A stretch of 64,000 nt of DNA, taken from the NCBI RefSeq assembly GCF_017744835.1, contig NZ_JAGIAM010000001.1, forward strand, positions 124,001 to 188,000, in the 5' to 3' direction. Below the pieces are notes generated by a model. The model worked only from the letters and a program-made list of their open reading frames with translations. It had not been told where the DNA came from and did no database searches. Every line of letters begins with the position of its first letter. Positions within the stretch are counted from its first letter, which is position 1. The position numbers and the translations under genes were made by a program. Of the stretch, positions 1 to 9,799 are shown piece by piece. Source of the DNA: Sphingomonas sp. GTDB lineage: Bacteria > Pseudomonadota > Alphaproteobacteria > Sphingomonadales > Sphingomonadaceae.

Positions 1-261
1 ATAGCTGAACGCGCCCATCAGCTGCGCGCGCCGCGCCCACACTGAATAGGGGTGCTGGCGTTCGACTTCATCGAACAGCGCCGCGGCGAGCTTGTACTGG
101 TGCCGGTCGAGCCGGTCCTTCGCCGCAGTGTAGAGCGTGCCCACATCGCGTGCGACATAGGGCAGATCTTTGTTGCCGCCGCGCTTGGCGCAGCCGGTGA
201 CGGAAAGGGCGAGCACGGGGAGGAGCGCGAGGGCGAGCGTGCGGGGCAAGGGAATACGCAT
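1..261 (-). CDS. bamD: Outer membrane protein assembly factor BamD, N-terminal part (gene runs off the window)
   Basis: BamD is an outer-membrane lipoprotein, anchored on the periplasmic face, that works with BamA to insert beta-barrel proteins. The first 87 codons are present. They show a lipoprotein signal peptide ending in the lipobox VTGC, then a TPR-type helix pair with the family hallmark FDEVERQHPYSVWARRAQLM. The ATG at 261 is the natural start because the signal peptide begins there. The gene continues beyond base 1, so the remaining TPR repeats cannot be checked. It is transcribed divergently from manA, leaving about 120 bases for two promoters. Identification rests on the lipobox plus TPR motif and is firm. 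Confidence 0.9.
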   Translation of the reverse strand, partial: MRIPLPRTLALALLPVLALSVTGCAKRGGNKDLPYVARDVGTLYTAAKDRLDRHQYKLAAALFDEVERQHPYSVWARRAQLMGAFSY

Positions 262-382
262 GGGCGCACGTCTTAGCCGAGCCCGATGGCCGCAAACAAT
301 CCTTTTCGCGGCGCCATTGCGGCGGATCGGGATGCTACCTAGGTCGTTGGCGCGTTCGACAGCCGATCTGCCGGAGGAACAA

Positions 383-1207
383 GTGACTGCAACGCTTCTT
401 GCCACCCATCGCGTCGAAAAGCCCTGGGGACGCCACAAGCTATGGCCGGGCTTCCCCGATCCGGCACGCGACGGGGATCCGATCGGCGAGATCTGGTTCC
501 AGACGCCCGGCAACGCCGAGCCCGACCTGCTGATCAAATATCTGTTCACGTCGGAGAAGCTCTCGGTCCAGGTTCACCCCGACGACGAGCAGGCGCACGC
601 CCGCGGGCTCCCGCGCGGCAAGGACGAATGCTGGGTGATTCTCGACGCGGAGCCCGATTCGACGATCGCGCTCGGCACCAAGGCGTCGGTCGACCGTGAG
701 ACGCTGCGCGCCGCCGCGCTCGACGGCTCGATCGAGGACTTGCTCGACTGGAAGCCGGTGAAGGCGGGCGACTTCTTCTATTCGGCCTCGGGTACGGTAC
801 ATGCGATCGGCGCGGGGATCACGCTGATCGAGGTTCAGCAGAACAGCGAGACCACCTATCGTCTTTACGACTATGGCCGGCCGCGCGAGTTGCACCTCGA
901 CGACGGCATCGCGGTCGCGGATCCGCGCCCCTTCGTTCCGCATCCCATGCCCGGCAAGGTGGCGGACGACCGCGCCATCCTGGTCGAAGGCCCCAAGTTC
1001 GTGCTCGAGCGCTGGGAGGGCGGACGCCGCAAGTTCTCGCTTCCCGACGGCGTGACCGGCTGGCTGGTGCCGGTGGCGGGCGAAGGCGTGGTGGACGGCG
1101 TTGCCTTCCGCGCAGGCGAGTGTGTCACTGTCTCCGGCGAGGTCGAATTGCATGCCGAAGCGGGCAGCGACCTGCTCTTCGCCTATCCAGGTACGCAGCG
1201 GATTTGA
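383..1207 (+). CDS. manA: Class I mannose-6-phosphate isomerase
   Basis: Interconverts fructose-6-phosphate and mannose-6-phosphate, feeding GDP-mannose and exopolysaccharide synthesis in the cytoplasm. The protein (274 aa) carries the zinc-site motifs of the cupin-type isomerases: QVHPDD near residue 66, then DECW and later GTVHAIG. The frame is open further upstream, but that stretch looks non-coding. The GTG at 383 is preceded at good spacing by GGAGGAAC, and the conserved VEKPWG block follows at once, so GTG is the chosen start. The length fits the short bacterial form rather than the 390-aa enterobacterial enzyme. A type I isomerase-like domain protein of slightly different sugar specificity cannot be excluded. 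Confidence 0.88.
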   Translation: MTATLLATHRVEKPWGRHKLWPGFPDPARDGDPIGEIWFQTPGNAEPDLLIKYLFTSEKLSVQVHPDDEQAHARGLPRGKDECWVILDAEPDSTIALGTKASVDRETLRAAALDGSIEDLLDWKPVKAGDFFYSASGTVHAIGAGITLIEVQQNSETTYRLYDYGRPRELHLDDGIAVADPRPFVPHPMPGKVADDRAILVEGPKFVLERWEGGRRKFSLPDGVTGWLVPVAGEGVVDGVAFRAGECVTVSGEVELHAEAGSDLLFAYPGTQRI

Positions 1208-1320
1208 CGCAGGCACGTAGCGGATTGCGGAGGGATGAACTCGGCGTAGTTTCCGGTTCAGGCAACCCCCGGTCCGCACGGCACGTTACGATTGCACCTG
1301 CAATTACAGGAGCATGACCA

Positions 1321-1779
1321 ATGCGAATTCTTTTGGCTGCCACCCTCGCCGCGGTGGCGCTTCCCGCCGTGCCGGTGACGGCTGCCTCCGCCGCCCCGGC
1401 AATGTCCGCCACAGCCTATGCACCGCCCGCGCAGCACCGGCGCGTCGACCGCGATTGGCGTCGCTATCGCAACTACGACTACAACCGCCTGCCCCGTGGC
1501 CAGCGGAGCTATTTCGCCGATGACTATTACCGAGACGGCCGCTTCTATCGCGAGCGTCGCCTGTCGCGGAACGACCGCATCTACCGCGGGCGCAACGGCC
1601 GCTATTACTGCCGTCGCACCGATGGCACCACCGGCCTGCTTCTCGGCGCGGGCATCGGCGCGCTGCTCGGCAACTCGCTGTCCTATGGCCGTTCGGACAC
1701 GATCGGCACGCTGCTCGGCGCAGCCGCCGGCGCCTCGCTCGGCGCCGCGGTCGATCGCGGCCAGGTGCGCTGCCGCTAA
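1321..1779 (+). CDS. Secreted glycine-zipper protein
   Basis: A 152-aa exported protein of unknown role. It has a signal peptide (about residues 1-25), an Arg/Tyr-rich middle (many RDxR, YYR and RYYC patches), then two glycine-zipper segments, GLLLGAGIGALLGNSL and GTLLGAAAGASLGAAV, which usually pack against or insert in membranes. Two cysteines (in YYC and at the C-terminal RCR) could form a disulfide in the periplasm. Small glycine-zipper envelope proteins of this build are frequent in Sphingomonadales. The start at 1321 lies 10 bases after AGGAG; an ATG at 1314 is in another frame. A strong hairpin terminator follows, so the gene ends its transcript. Confidence 0.72.
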   Translation: MRILLAATLAAVALPAVPVTAASAAPAMSATAYAPPAQHRRVDRDWRRYRNYDYNRLPRGQRSYFADDYYRDGRFYRERRLSRNDRIYRGRNGRYYCRRTDGTTGLLLGAGIGALLGNSLSYGRSDTIGTLLGAAAGASLGAAVDRGQVRCR

Positions 1780-1804
1780 GGCCTTCGCCCACGCAGGCGA
1801 GGAA

Positions 1805-1835
1805 GGGCTCGGCGTGCGATCGCCGGGCCCTTTTT
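1805..1835 (+). terminator. Rho-independent terminator after the glycine-zipper gene
   Basis: GGGCTCGGCG and CGCCGGGCCC form a 10-bp stem (one G-U pair) around a 6-base loop, followed directly by TTTTT. It lies 26 bases after the stop codon and just before the 3' end of the converging small membrane gene. Confidence 0.85.
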
Positions 1836-1837
1836 GC

Positions 1838-2065
1838 CTAGATCAGGCCGCCGGTGAGGAACAGGCGCAGCCCGCTGATCACCATGACCAGAATGTTGAG
1901 GTTACGGCCGGAGCTGTGCCGCGACATCACCCCGAGCGCAGCCCCGACCAGCGCGATCGGAAAGGCGATCCAGTTGAGCATCGGGACCAGTGGGAACGGG
2001 ATTATCCCTACGAGCGCCAGCAGCAGCGCGCATAGGCCGATCAGGATCGAGACGAGGTTCAGCAT
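1838..2065 (-). CDS. Small integral membrane protein
   Basis: A 75-aa protein that is almost entirely hydrophobic: two membrane helices (about residues 2-22 and 25-42), a short basic loop around SRHSSGRN, then a third helix near the C-terminus. No family is recognised. The start is placed at the ATG at 2065 rather than the more upstream Met because the signal-like hydrophobic run begins there and the extra 18 residues are basic and unlike a membrane protein. It converges on the glycine-zipper gene, with the shared terminator between them. The call as a real gene rests on the coherent transmembrane pattern. Confidence 0.55.
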   Translation of the reverse strand: MLNLVSILIGLCALLLALVGIIPFPLVPMLNWIAFPIALVGAALGVMSRHSSGRNLNILVMVISGLRLFLTGGLI

Positions 2066-2187
2066 CCGCCTACCATGCCGCCGCCTTGGTGTGTTGGCAA
2101 GATAAAACAGTAGCAACACTCCACGAACGCAGCGCCGCTCGGGCTAGTTCCAACGCTTCCTTAACCGTGTCGTGCCACGGTGCTGGG

Positions 2188-2907
2188 ATGCTCCGCAGCC
2201 TCGGCTTCTTCCTGTTCGTCTTCCTGCCGCTCGCACTCGCCGGGTGCGGGAGCCGCACTGGCGATCAACTGAGCGACGAGGAACTGGGCAACGCCGTCGA
2301 TCCGGCGGTCGCCAGCGCACTCAACGATCCGATCATGGTCGATCCCGCGCTAGGTGTGCGTGCCAACAGCGATGCGATCCGCCCGCCGGCCCAGCCCTAT
2401 TCGGGCGCGCTGCCGGCGGACACCGTCGCAGCCAACAACGGCAAGGTCGAGCTCGGCAAGTTGCTGCACGCTCCGGCGCCGGTGCCCGCCGCCCAAGGCA
2501 GCGGGCGCAATGCGGTGACGCTCGGCGGCCTCGCGGCGCATCAGAAGGACCGCCGCGCCGCCGCCTGCGCCGGCACGCTGCAATATTCGGCGACATGGGC
2601 GCAGCGCCTTCCCGCCGACCTGCCGCTCTTCCCCCAGGCGCGCGTCACCGAAGCCGGCGGCGCGCAGGGCAGCGGGTGCGCGCTGCGCGTCGTCAGCTTC
2701 TCCGCGCCCCAGCCGCTCGCCACGCTGGTCGACTGGTATTACACGCGCGCCGTCCGTGCGGGTTACACCGCCGAGCACCAGCTGGACGGCGAGACGCATG
2801 TGCTGGGCGGCACGCGCAAGCGCGACGATGGCGCATATGTCGTCTTCCTCGCCGCGCGCGACGACGGCGGCACCGACGTCGACTTGATTGCCAACAACGG
2901 GACCTGA
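2188..2907 (+). CDS. Predicted lipoprotein, unknown function
   Basis: A 239-aa protein with a clear lipoprotein signal peptide: hydrophobic stretch FFLFVFLPLALAGC with the lipidated Cys near residue 20. The mature part begins with a low-complexity Asp/Ala-rich linker. It ends in a compact domain from about residue 130 that contains two cysteines (in AACAG and SGCAL) and alternates hydrophobic strands. No family is recognised. The frame is open for 66 codons upstream, but the signal peptide fixes the start at 2188. It lies just upstream of crcB on the same strand with a 68-base gap, so co-transcription is possible but not shown. Confidence 0.72.
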   Translation: MLRSLGFFLFVFLPLALAGCGSRTGDQLSDEELGNAVDPAVASALNDPIMVDPALGVRANSDAIRPPAQPYSGALPADTVAANNGKVELGKLLHAPAPVPAAQGSGRNAVTLGGLAAHQKDRRAAACAGTLQYSATWAQRLPADLPLFPQARVTEAGGAQGSGCALRVVSFSAPQPLATLVDWYYTRAVRAGYTAEHQLDGETHVLGGTRKRDDGAYVVFLAARDDGGTDVDLIANNGT

Positions 2908-2975
2908 CTCGACCACCGGATCGCGTTCGGATCGACACGGTTTCCCTCGCGGCCATTCCGCGCTACCGGCAAGCC

Positions 2976-3365
2976 ATGCCTTCTCTGCTTCTCGTCATGT
3001 TCGGCGGCGCCTTCGGTTCCGCCGCGCGCCACCTCGTCAGCCGCGCGACGCTCGCCCTGATCGGCCCGGGCTATCCCTGGGGAACGCTGGTGGTCAACGT
3101 GACCGGCGGGTTCGCGATGGGCGTGCTCGCGGGCCTGCTCGCGCGCTTCGGCCAGGGTGGCGAGCAGTGGCGGCTGCTGCTGGGCGTGGGCGTGCTCGGG
3201 GGCTACACCACTTTCTCGACCTTCTCGCTCGACGCGATGGTGCTGATCGAGCGCGGCGACTGGGCCAGCGCGATCGGCTATGCGGTCGCATCGGTGATCG
3301 GCGCCATCTCGGCGCTCACTCTGGGCCTGATGGTCGCACGAGCAATCGCGAGGGCAGTCGCATGA
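2976..3365 (+). CDS. crcB: Fluoride channel CrcB/Fluc
   Basis: Small inner-membrane channel that exports fluoride as a dual-topology dimer. The 129-aa protein has four membrane segments and the family signatures GGAFGSAARH near the N-terminus, NVTGGFAMG in helix 2 and GYTTFSTFS in the pore-lining helix 3. Length is typical. Its stop codon overlaps the ATG of the pseudouridine synthase gene by 4 bases (ATGA), so the two are probably translationally coupled. No fluoride riboswitch consensus was seen in the 68 bases upstream, so regulation by fluoride is not evident. Confidence 0.92.
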   Translation: MPSLLLVMFGGAFGSAARHLVSRATLALIGPGYPWGTLVVNVTGGFAMGVLAGLLARFGQGGEQWRLLLGVGVLGGYTTFSTFSLDAMVLIERGDWASAIGYAVASVIGAISALTLGLMVARAIARAVA

Positions 3366-4459
3366 GCGAGAACGAAGTCCGCCAGTTCGTGGTCGGCGTC
3401 GACGACGACGGCATCCGGCTCGACCGCTGGTTCAAGCGCAACCTGCCCGACACCAGCTTCAACGCCGTCTCGCGCTGGGCCCGCACCGGCCAGCTTCGCA
3501 TCGACGGAGCGCGTGCCGATCCGGGGGATCGCGTCACCGCGGGGCAGACGATCCGCGTGCCCCCGGCCGAGCCCGCCAAGGCATCCGGCCCCGCCAAACC
3601 CCGCATCGTCCGCCCGAAGCTGAGCGATGACCAGATCGCCTTCGCGCGCGAGCTGGTGATCCACAAGGACGCGCAGGCGATCGTGCTCAACAAGCCCCCC
3701 GGCCTGGCGACGCAGGGCGGCACCAAGACCACCGAGCATGTCGACGGGCTGCTCGACGCACTGCAGTTCGAGGCGGAGTCGCGGCCCAAGCTCGTCCACC
3801 GGCTCGACAAGGACACCTCGGGCGCGCTGCTGCTCGCCCGTTCGGCGCGCGCAGCGGCCTTCTTCTCCAAGCATTTCTCCGGCCGCAGCGCCAAGAAGCT
3901 CTATTGGGCGCTGGTCGTCGGCGTGCCGAACATCGAGGACGGACTGATCGAGCTGCCGATCGGAAAGCAGCCGGGAACCGGCGGCGAGAAGATGCAGGTC
4001 GACGAGAAGGAGGGCCAGCCCAGCCGCACGCGCTACCGCGTGATCGAGCAAGCGGGGAACCGCACTGCCTGGGTCGAGCTCCAGCCGCTCACCGGCCGCA
4101 CCCACCAGTTGCGCGTCCATATGGCGGCGATCGGCCACCCAATCGTGGGCGACGGCAAATATGGTGGGCAGGAAGCGTTCCTAACCGGCGGCATCAGCCG
4201 GAAGATGCACCTGCATGCGCGACGCATCCGCATCGATCATCCCGACGGCGGCAAGATCGACGTGACTGCCGAGCTGCCCGACCATTTCGAGACGTCGATG
4301 ACGACGCTGGGCTTCGACATGGCGCTAGGCAACACCGACGCGCTCGACGATCGCCCCCCGCTTACGCGCGAGCAGAAGAAGACCCAGGCCCGTGCCCATG
4401 CCAAGACCGTGCGCAAGGAGCGCCGCGGCGAGCGGAGGAGCAGAGGCGCGAAGAAATGA
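3362..4459 (+). CDS. RluC/RluD-family 23S rRNA pseudouridine synthase
   Basis: Converts specific uridines of large-subunit rRNA to pseudouridine. The 365-aa protein has an N-terminal S4 RNA-binding domain (about residues 10-70, RLDRWFK... RTGQLRIDG) and a catalytic domain with the signature HRLDKDTSGALLLAR, whose Asp is the catalytic residue. Conserved GRTHQLRVH follows. The C-terminal 60 residues are very basic (KKTQARAHAKTVRKERR), a common RNA-binding tail. RluC is the likeliest member by length and order of domains, but RluC and RluD cannot be told apart here. It overlaps crcB upstream and the HAD gene downstream by 4 bases each, in a five-gene coupled run. Confidence 0.88.
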   Translation: MSENEVRQFVVGVDDDGIRLDRWFKRNLPDTSFNAVSRWARTGQLRIDGARADPGDRVTAGQTIRVPPAEPAKASGPAKPRIVRPKLSDDQIAFARELVIHKDAQAIVLNKPPGLATQGGTKTTEHVDGLLDALQFEAESRPKLVHRLDKDTSGALLLARSARAAAFFSKHFSGRSAKKLYWALVVGVPNIEDGLIELPIGKQPGTGGEKMQVDEKEGQPSRTRYRVIEQAGNRTAWVELQPLTGRTHQLRVHMAAIGHPIVGDGKYGGQEAFLTGGISRKMHLHARRIRIDHPDGGKIDVTAELPDHFETSMTTLGFDMALGNTDALDDRPPLTREQKKTQARAHAKTVRKERRGERRSRGAKK

Positions 4460-5115
4460 ACCGCCTCGCAATCTTCGACTGCGACGGGACGCTGGTCGAC
4501 AGCCAGGCGAGCATCTGCCTGGCAATGGAGCATTGCTTCATCGGCCAGAAGCTCGAGCCGCCCGGCCGCGAATCGATCCGGCGGATCGTCGGGCTCAGCC
4601 TGGTCGAAGCAGTGGCGCAGCTATTGCCCGAAGCCGACGACGCGTTCCACCGCCTGCTCGCCGAGGATTACAAGCGCGCCTATTTCGCGCTGCGCAGCGA
4701 GGGCAAGATCGAGGACGAGCCGCTCTACGACGGCATCGCCGAGACGATCGCCGCGCTCGACGACGCCGGCTGGCTGCTCGGCGTCGCCACGGGAAAGTCC
4801 GACCGCGGGCTGCTGCGCGTGCTCGAGCAGCATGGGCTGCGCCAGCGCTTCGTCACGCTCCAGACCGCCGACCGCCACCCCTCCAAGCCGCACCCCTCGA
4901 TGGTAACGGCGGCGATCGCCGAAGCCGGCGCGGCGCCCGACACGACCGCGATGATCGGCGACACCAGCTTCGACATGGCGATGGCCTGCGCCGCGGGCGT
5001 CCATGCCGTAGGTGTTGCATGGGGCTATCACACCCGGCATGACCTGCTGGAGGCCGGTGCCGCGCACGTCGCCGATCATGCGCGTGCGCTTGCCCCTCAC
5101 CTGGAGGGTCTATGA
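4456..5115 (+). CDS. HAD-superfamily phosphatase (phosphoglycolate phosphatase-like)
   Basis: Cytoplasmic phosphatase of HAD subfamily IA. Motif I is FDCDGTLVDS (nucleophile Asp near residue 8, acid/base Asp near 10). A helical cap follows. Motif II is the Thr of GVATGKS, motif III the Lys in SKPHPSM, and motif IV is MIGDTSFDM. The 219-aa length fits Gph-type enzymes, but substrate specificity cannot be read from the sequence. The start overlaps the stop of the rRNA modification gene (ATGA) and its own stop overlaps the next gene, suggesting a single operon transcript. A nucleotide or sugar phosphatase role is equally possible. Confidence 0.85.
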   Translation: MNRLAIFDCDGTLVDSQASICLAMEHCFIGQKLEPPGRESIRRIVGLSLVEAVAQLLPEADDAFHRLLAEDYKRAYFALRSEGKIEDEPLYDGIAETIAALDDAGWLLGVATGKSDRGLLRVLEQHGLRQRFVTLQTADRHPSKPHPSMVTAAIAEAGAAPDTTAMIGDTSFDMAMACAAGVHAVGVAWGYHTRHDLLEAGAAHVADHARALAPHLEGL

Positions 5116-5333
5116 CCGAGGCGGAACGTTTGGCGCGCAAGCGCTATTACATCATCATGGGCGCGAACCTCGCGGCAGTGGCCGGCGCGGTGCTGGGACT
5201 GCTGATCGCGGGACGCGCGCAGACCACGGGCCATAGCGTACTGGGCGGCGCGCTGCTGCTGGCGTCGCTCTATTTCATGGCCGTGGTCCCGCGCGCGCTC
5301 GCCCGCCGCTGGAGGACGCCGGAACAGCCGTGA
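5112..5333 (+). CDS. Small two-helix membrane protein
   Basis: A 73-aa protein: a charged N-terminus (TEAERLARKRYY), a first membrane helix about residues 15-34 with a small-residue-rich face, a short loop, a second helix about 43-61, then a basic tail. It overlaps its neighbours by 4 bases on both sides, which argues that it is a real, co-translated gene. The function is unknown. Its location immediately before the ATP12 gene suggests a link to the membrane or to ATP synthase assembly, but this is only positional. Confidence 0.65.
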   Translation: MTEAERLARKRYYIIMGANLAAVAGAVLGLLIAGRAQTTGHSVLGGALLLASLYFMAVVPRALARRWRTPEQP

Positions 5334-6010
5334 AGCGATTCTGGACAGAGGTGACGGTAACGCCCGGGAACGGGATCGCGCTCGACGGCAAGCCGGTGCG
5401 CACGCCCGGCCGCGCCCCGCTGGAAGTGCCGACGGCCGCGCTGGCCGAAGCGATTGCGGAGGAATGGCGGCGCGTCGGCGAGGAAGTCGATCCGCGCACG
5501 ATGCAGCTCACCGGCCTGGCCAATGCGGCGATCGACCGGATCGCGCCCGATCCCGAGGCTTTCGCGGCTGGGCTCGGCGCCTATGGCGAGACCGACCTCC
5601 TCTATTATCGTGCCGAATCTCCCAATGAGCTGATCGAGCGGCAGGAAGCCGCGTGGGACCCGCTGCTCGACTGGGCGCGCACGCGCTACGACGTGCATTT
5701 CGAGCCGGCCCGCGGCGTGATGCACCACCCGCAGCCCCCCGCCACCACGCTGCGGCTGCACGAGGCGGTTGCCGCGCTCGACCCGTTCCGCCTCGCCGGA
5801 ATGACTCCGGTGGTGACGGTCAGCGGATCGCTGGTCGCGGCGCTCGCGCTGCTCGAAGGCGGTACCGATGCCGAGTCGGTGTGGCGCGCGGCGCATATCG
5901 ACGAGGACTGGCAGACCGAGCAATGGGGCGAGGACGAGCTCGCCGGGCAGGTCCGCGCGACGCGCCGGGCCGATTTCGACGCCGGGATGCGCTTCCTCAG
6001 CCTGCTCTAG
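5330..6010 (+). CDS. ATP12-family F1-ATPase assembly chaperone
   Basis: ATP12 proteins bind the free F1 alpha subunit and help assemble the catalytic head of ATP synthase; they occur in mitochondria and alphaproteobacteria. The 226-aa protein has the family layout: an N-terminal beta domain with LDGKPVRTP, then a helical domain with the conserved ETDLLYYRA, EAAWDPLLDW and the C-terminal DEDWQTEQWGED. The start is a GTG at 5330 overlapping the previous stop codon, which supports coupled translation. Its presence is one of the better taxonomic pointers to Alphaproteobacteria in this window. Confidence 0.9.
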   Translation: MKRFWTEVTVTPGNGIALDGKPVRTPGRAPLEVPTAALAEAIAEEWRRVGEEVDPRTMQLTGLANAAIDRIAPDPEAFAAGLGAYGETDLLYYRAESPNELIERQEAAWDPLLDWARTRYDVHFEPARGVMHHPQPPATTLRLHEAVAALDPFRLAGMTPVVTVSGSLVAALALLEGGTDAESVWRAAHIDEDWQTEQWGEDELAGQVRATRRADFDAGMRFLSLL

Positions 6011-6015
6011 GGCAC

Positions 6016-6318
6016 CTATTTCAGCAGCTTGGTCGCCTTCTCCGCCAGCTTGTCGCGGACCTTGCCGGCGAACAGCGCGAGCATCGGCGGCAGATGGACC
6101 TCGGCATGGACCTTATCGTCGAACACGTCGAGGCGGCTCGCCACTTGCTGGCCCATCGCAGTGACGGTGAAGTGGAGCGTGTCGCCGTCCCAGCGCTGCT
6201 CGAGATGCCCGCCGCCGGGGAACATGTCGGTGAGCTTGCCGATGCCGCCGGCGATGCGCTGACGGGCGGCTTCGCGGCCCAGCTTGTGGGGCACGTCGAG
6301 AGAGATCGGATCAGCCAT
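6016..6318 (-). CDS. Polyhydroxyalkanoic-acid-system family protein
   Basis: A 100-aa soluble protein resembling the small PHA-granule-region family: the N-terminus DPISLDVPHKLGREAARQRI, a central strand-rich part with QRWDGDTLHFTVTAMGQ, and a helical, lysine-rich C-terminus. Members are often encoded near PHA synthesis genes, but none is seen here. Function is not established. The start ATG overlaps the stop of the VOC gene by 3 bases, so the pair is likely co-transcribed; it converges on the ATP12 gene with only 5 bases between the stops. Confidence 0.75.
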   Translation of the reverse strand: MADPISLDVPHKLGREAARQRIAGGIGKLTDMFPGGGHLEQRWDGDTLHFTVTAMGQQVASRLDVFDDKVHAEVHLPPMLALFAGKVRDKLAEKATKLLK

Positions 6319-6737
6319 CAGCGGGCGAACAACATTGCATCATCGGCAAACGCCTTGAACTCGAGCGCGTTGCCACTGGGATCGCGAAAGAACATCGTCG
6401 CCTGCTCGCCGGGCTGACCCTTGAAACGGATGTGCGGGGCGATTCCGAAGGGCACGCCGGCAGCCTCGACGCGCGCGGCGAGCGCCTGCCAGTCGGCCAT
6501 GGTCAGGACCACGCCGAAATGCGGCACCGGCACGTCATGGCCGTCGACCTGGTTCGCCACCGCCACCGGCTTCGCCGCCGGATCCAGATGCGCGACGATC
6601 TGATGGCCGAACAGATCGAAATCGATCCAGCTCTCCGACGAGCGCCCCTCCGGACAGCCGAGCACGCCGCCATAGAAGGCGCGCGCCGCGGCCAGGTCGT
6701 GGACCGGGAAGGCGAGGTGGAAGGGACGCAGCGTCAT
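6318..6737 (-). CDS. VOC-family (glyoxalase/dioxygenase fold) protein
   Basis: A 139-aa protein with two beta-alpha-beta-beta-beta modules: [20 protein letters not shown] at the N-terminus (metal-ligand His near residue 7) and a second module ending in [17 protein letters not shown], where the Glu is the usual third ligand. This is the pattern of glyoxalase-like metal-dependent enzymes; the substrate is unknown. The frame is open far upstream through a palindromic repeat, but the ATG at 6737 opens directly into the first VOC motif and is preferred. It is co-oriented and overlapping with the PHA-family gene. Confidence 0.85.
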   Translation of the reverse strand: MTLRPFHLAFPVHDLAAARAFYGGVLGCPEGRSSESWIDFDLFGHQIVAHLDPAAKPVAVANQVDGHDVPVPHFGVVLTMADWQALAARVEAAGVPFGIAPHIRFKGQPGEQATMFFRDPSGNALEFKAFADDAMLFAR

Positions 6738-6767
6738 TGCCGGCCGATAGCCCATTCTTGCCTTCCG

Positions 6768-6850
6768 CGTCATCCCCGCCCAGGCGGGGACCCAGGAGCG
6801 GCAAGCGACGACTGCGCGACTCTGGGTCCCCGCCTTCGCGGGGATGACGG
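6768..6850. repeat. Palindromic intergenic repeat (CATCCCCGC... type)
   Basis: Two arms, CGTCATCCCCGCCCAGGCGG at the left and CGCCTTCGCGGGGATGACGG at the right, with GGGACCCAGG opposite CTGGGTCCC, form a long imperfect inverted repeat with an unrelated core of about 25 bases. When translated, such elements give the well-known VIPAKAGTQ / [10 protein letters not shown] peptides found between genes of many proteobacteria. It lies between the VOC gene and lnt and may act as a bidirectional transcript end or structured RNA. Confidence 0.8.
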
Positions 6851-6903
6851 CGTGGTTCGCGGCCCCTCCCCTAGCGCGCACGGATCGGTTAAGTCCCCGG
6901 GCG

Positions 6904-8484
6904 ATGCCTCTTCCTCCGCTGCTCGTCGCCCTGATCGCCGGCCTCGTCTCCGCCATCGGCTTCGCCCCCCTCGACTGGTGGCCGGTGACGCTCGCCTGCA
7001 TCGCAGTGCTGCTGTGGATCATCCATGCGGCGCCGACGCTGCGTTCGGCGCTGCTGCGCGGCTGGGTGTTCGGGGTCGGCCATTTCACCGTCGGCAACAA
7101 CTGGATCCAGCACGCCTTCGACTATCAGGACCGGATGCCGCCGGTGCTCGGCTATTTCGCCGTGGTGCTGCTGGCGCTGTACCTGGCCGTCTATCCTGCG
7201 ATGGCAATGGGGCTCGCCTGGCGCTTCGCCCATCACGGCAGGCGGCGCGACGCGGACCTGGGCTATGTCCTCGCCGCATCGGCCGCGTGGATCGTCACCG
7301 AATATCTGCGCGGCGTGCTGTTCACCGGCTATCCGTGGAACCCGCTGAGCGCGGTTTGGCTCACGACGCCGGTGGCGCAGCTAGGCAGCTGGATCGGGAC
7401 CTATGCGCTGTCGGGGACGGTGGTGCTGGTGGCGGGCACGCTCTTCCTCGCCGCGCGGCGCGATTTCCTGCCGCTTCTGGCGAGCGCCGCAGTGGTCGCG
7501 CTCGCGCTCATCAACATCGCGCTTTCGCCCGAACCGCCGGCATCGGATGCGCGCAAGGTGGTCGTGGTCCAGCCCAATATCGGGCAGGAGAATGTCGGCG
7601 CGCCCGACTATCCCGAGCGCACGCTCGCCAAGCTGATCGCGCTGAGCGGCACGCCGGGTCCCTCCCCCCGCCTGCTGGTCTGGCCCGAGGGCATGGTCAA
7701 CCAGCTGCTCGAGGACGGCTATCCCGGCCAATATTATTTCAACGGCGACTCGCGCCTCACGCGCGCGCGCATCGCCGCGGTGCTGGGACCGGCCGACAAG
7801 GCGCTGGTGAGCGGCAATGCACTGCTCTTCGCCGATAAGCCGCCGCGCGATCCCAAAGTCGATCCCAACGCGCCGCTGCTCCAGTGGAAGCTCGTCGGCG
7901 CGGGGAATTCGGTGTGGACGCTCGACAGCAGCGGCACGCTCGGGCCCCGCTACGACAAGGCGCATCTCGTGCCCTACGGCGAATATCTGCCGATGCGCAC
8001 GATCCTGGCACCGCTCGGTCTCGCGCGGCTGGTGATGGGCGACGTCGACTTCGTGCCCGGCCCCGGCCCCGGCACGCTCGACGTCGGCGGCTTCGGCAAG
8101 GCGGGCGTGCAGGTCTGCTACGAGATCATCTTCTCGGGCCAGACGGTGGACCGGGCCAATCGCCCGGACTTCCTCTTCAATCCCTCGAACGACGCCTGGT
8201 TCGGCCGCTGGGGCCCGCCGCAGCATCTGGCGCAGGCGCGGATGCGTGCGATCGAGGAAGGGCTGCCGATCCTGCGCTCCACGCCGACCGGCATCTCGGC
8301 GGTGATAGACGCGCGCGGACGCATTCTCGGATCGATCCCGCACGGCCGGGCCGGCGCGCTCGACCTGCCGCTTCCCCGGCCGCTGCCGCCGACGCTCTTT
8401 GCGCGGCTCGGCAACTGGCTGGCCTTTCTCGTGGCGGGACTGTTGCTCGTGTTGGCGATTGCCAACCGACGCTTCGCCCGCTAG
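6904..8484 (+). CDS. lnt: Apolipoprotein N-acyltransferase
   Basis: Adds the third acyl chain to lipoproteins at the outer face of the inner membrane, needed for Lol export. The 526-aa protein has six to seven N-terminal membrane helices, a periplasmic nitrilase-like domain from about residue 220, and a final membrane helix near the C-terminus. The catalytic triad is visible: Glu in WPEGMV, Lys in [12 protein letters not shown], Cys in QVCYEIIF. The ATG at 6844 lies inside the palindromic repeat; the ATG at 6904 starts the first membrane helix and is preferred, though no strong ribosome site precedes it. metK follows after 73 bases. Confidence 0.93.
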   Translation: MPLPPLLVALIAGLVSAIGFAPLDWWPVTLACIAVLLWIIHAAPTLRSALLRGWVFGVGHFTVGNNWIQHAFDYQDRMPPVLGYFAVVLLALYLAVYPAMAMGLAWRFAHHGRRRDADLGYVLAASAAWIVTEYLRGVLFTGYPWNPLSAVWLTTPVAQLGSWIGTYALSGTVVLVAGTLFLAARRDFLPLLASAAVVALALINIALSPEPPASDARKVVVVQPNIGQENVGAPDYPERTLAKLIALSGTPGPSPRLLVWPEGMVNQLLEDGYPGQYYFNGDSRLTRARIAAVLGPADKALVSGNALLFADKPPRDPKVDPNAPLLQWKLVGAGNSVWTLDSSGTLGPRYDKAHLVPYGEYLPMRTILAPLGLARLVMGDVDFVPGPGPGTLDVGGFGKAGVQVCYEIIFSGQTVDRANRPDFLFNPSNDAWFGRWGPPQHLAQARMRAIEEGLPILRSTPTGISAVIDARGRILGSIPHGRAGALDLPLPRPLPPTLFARLGNWLAFLVAGLLLVLAIANRRFAR

Positions 8485-8490
8485 GGGCGT

Positions 8491-8512
8491 CATATAAGGA
8501 AAGCTTTATATG
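8491..8512. promoter_or_regulatory. Inverted repeat upstream of metK, possible operator
   Basis: CATATAA and TTATATG form perfect 7-base arms 8 bases apart, in a region otherwise very GC-rich. Its AT-rich dyad form resembles operators of ArsR-type regulators of SAM and SAH metabolism in proteobacteria (an inference from memory of the motif style). The following leader (about 8519-8552) contains CAACGGC and TTCCCTGAC, loosely like the SAM/SAH riboswitch core, but pairing could not be made convincing. Confidence 0.4.
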
Positions 8513-8557
8513 GGCATGGCAACGGCCCGGCTCTCCTTCCCTGACAAGAGGATTTCC

Positions 8558-9772
<1,215 letters not shown>

Positions 9773-9799
9773 GCGAATCCTATTCGGTAAAAAGCAGGA

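Noticed and set aside
170..382. N-terminal extension of the mannose-6-phosphate isomerase frame
   Set aside because: It overlaps the bamD start region and has no homology; the GTG at 383 has a good ribosome site and directly precedes the conserved core.
2908..2975. Fluoride riboswitch before crcB
   Set aside because: The gap is only 68 bases and lacks the conserved pseudoknot motifs of that riboswitch.
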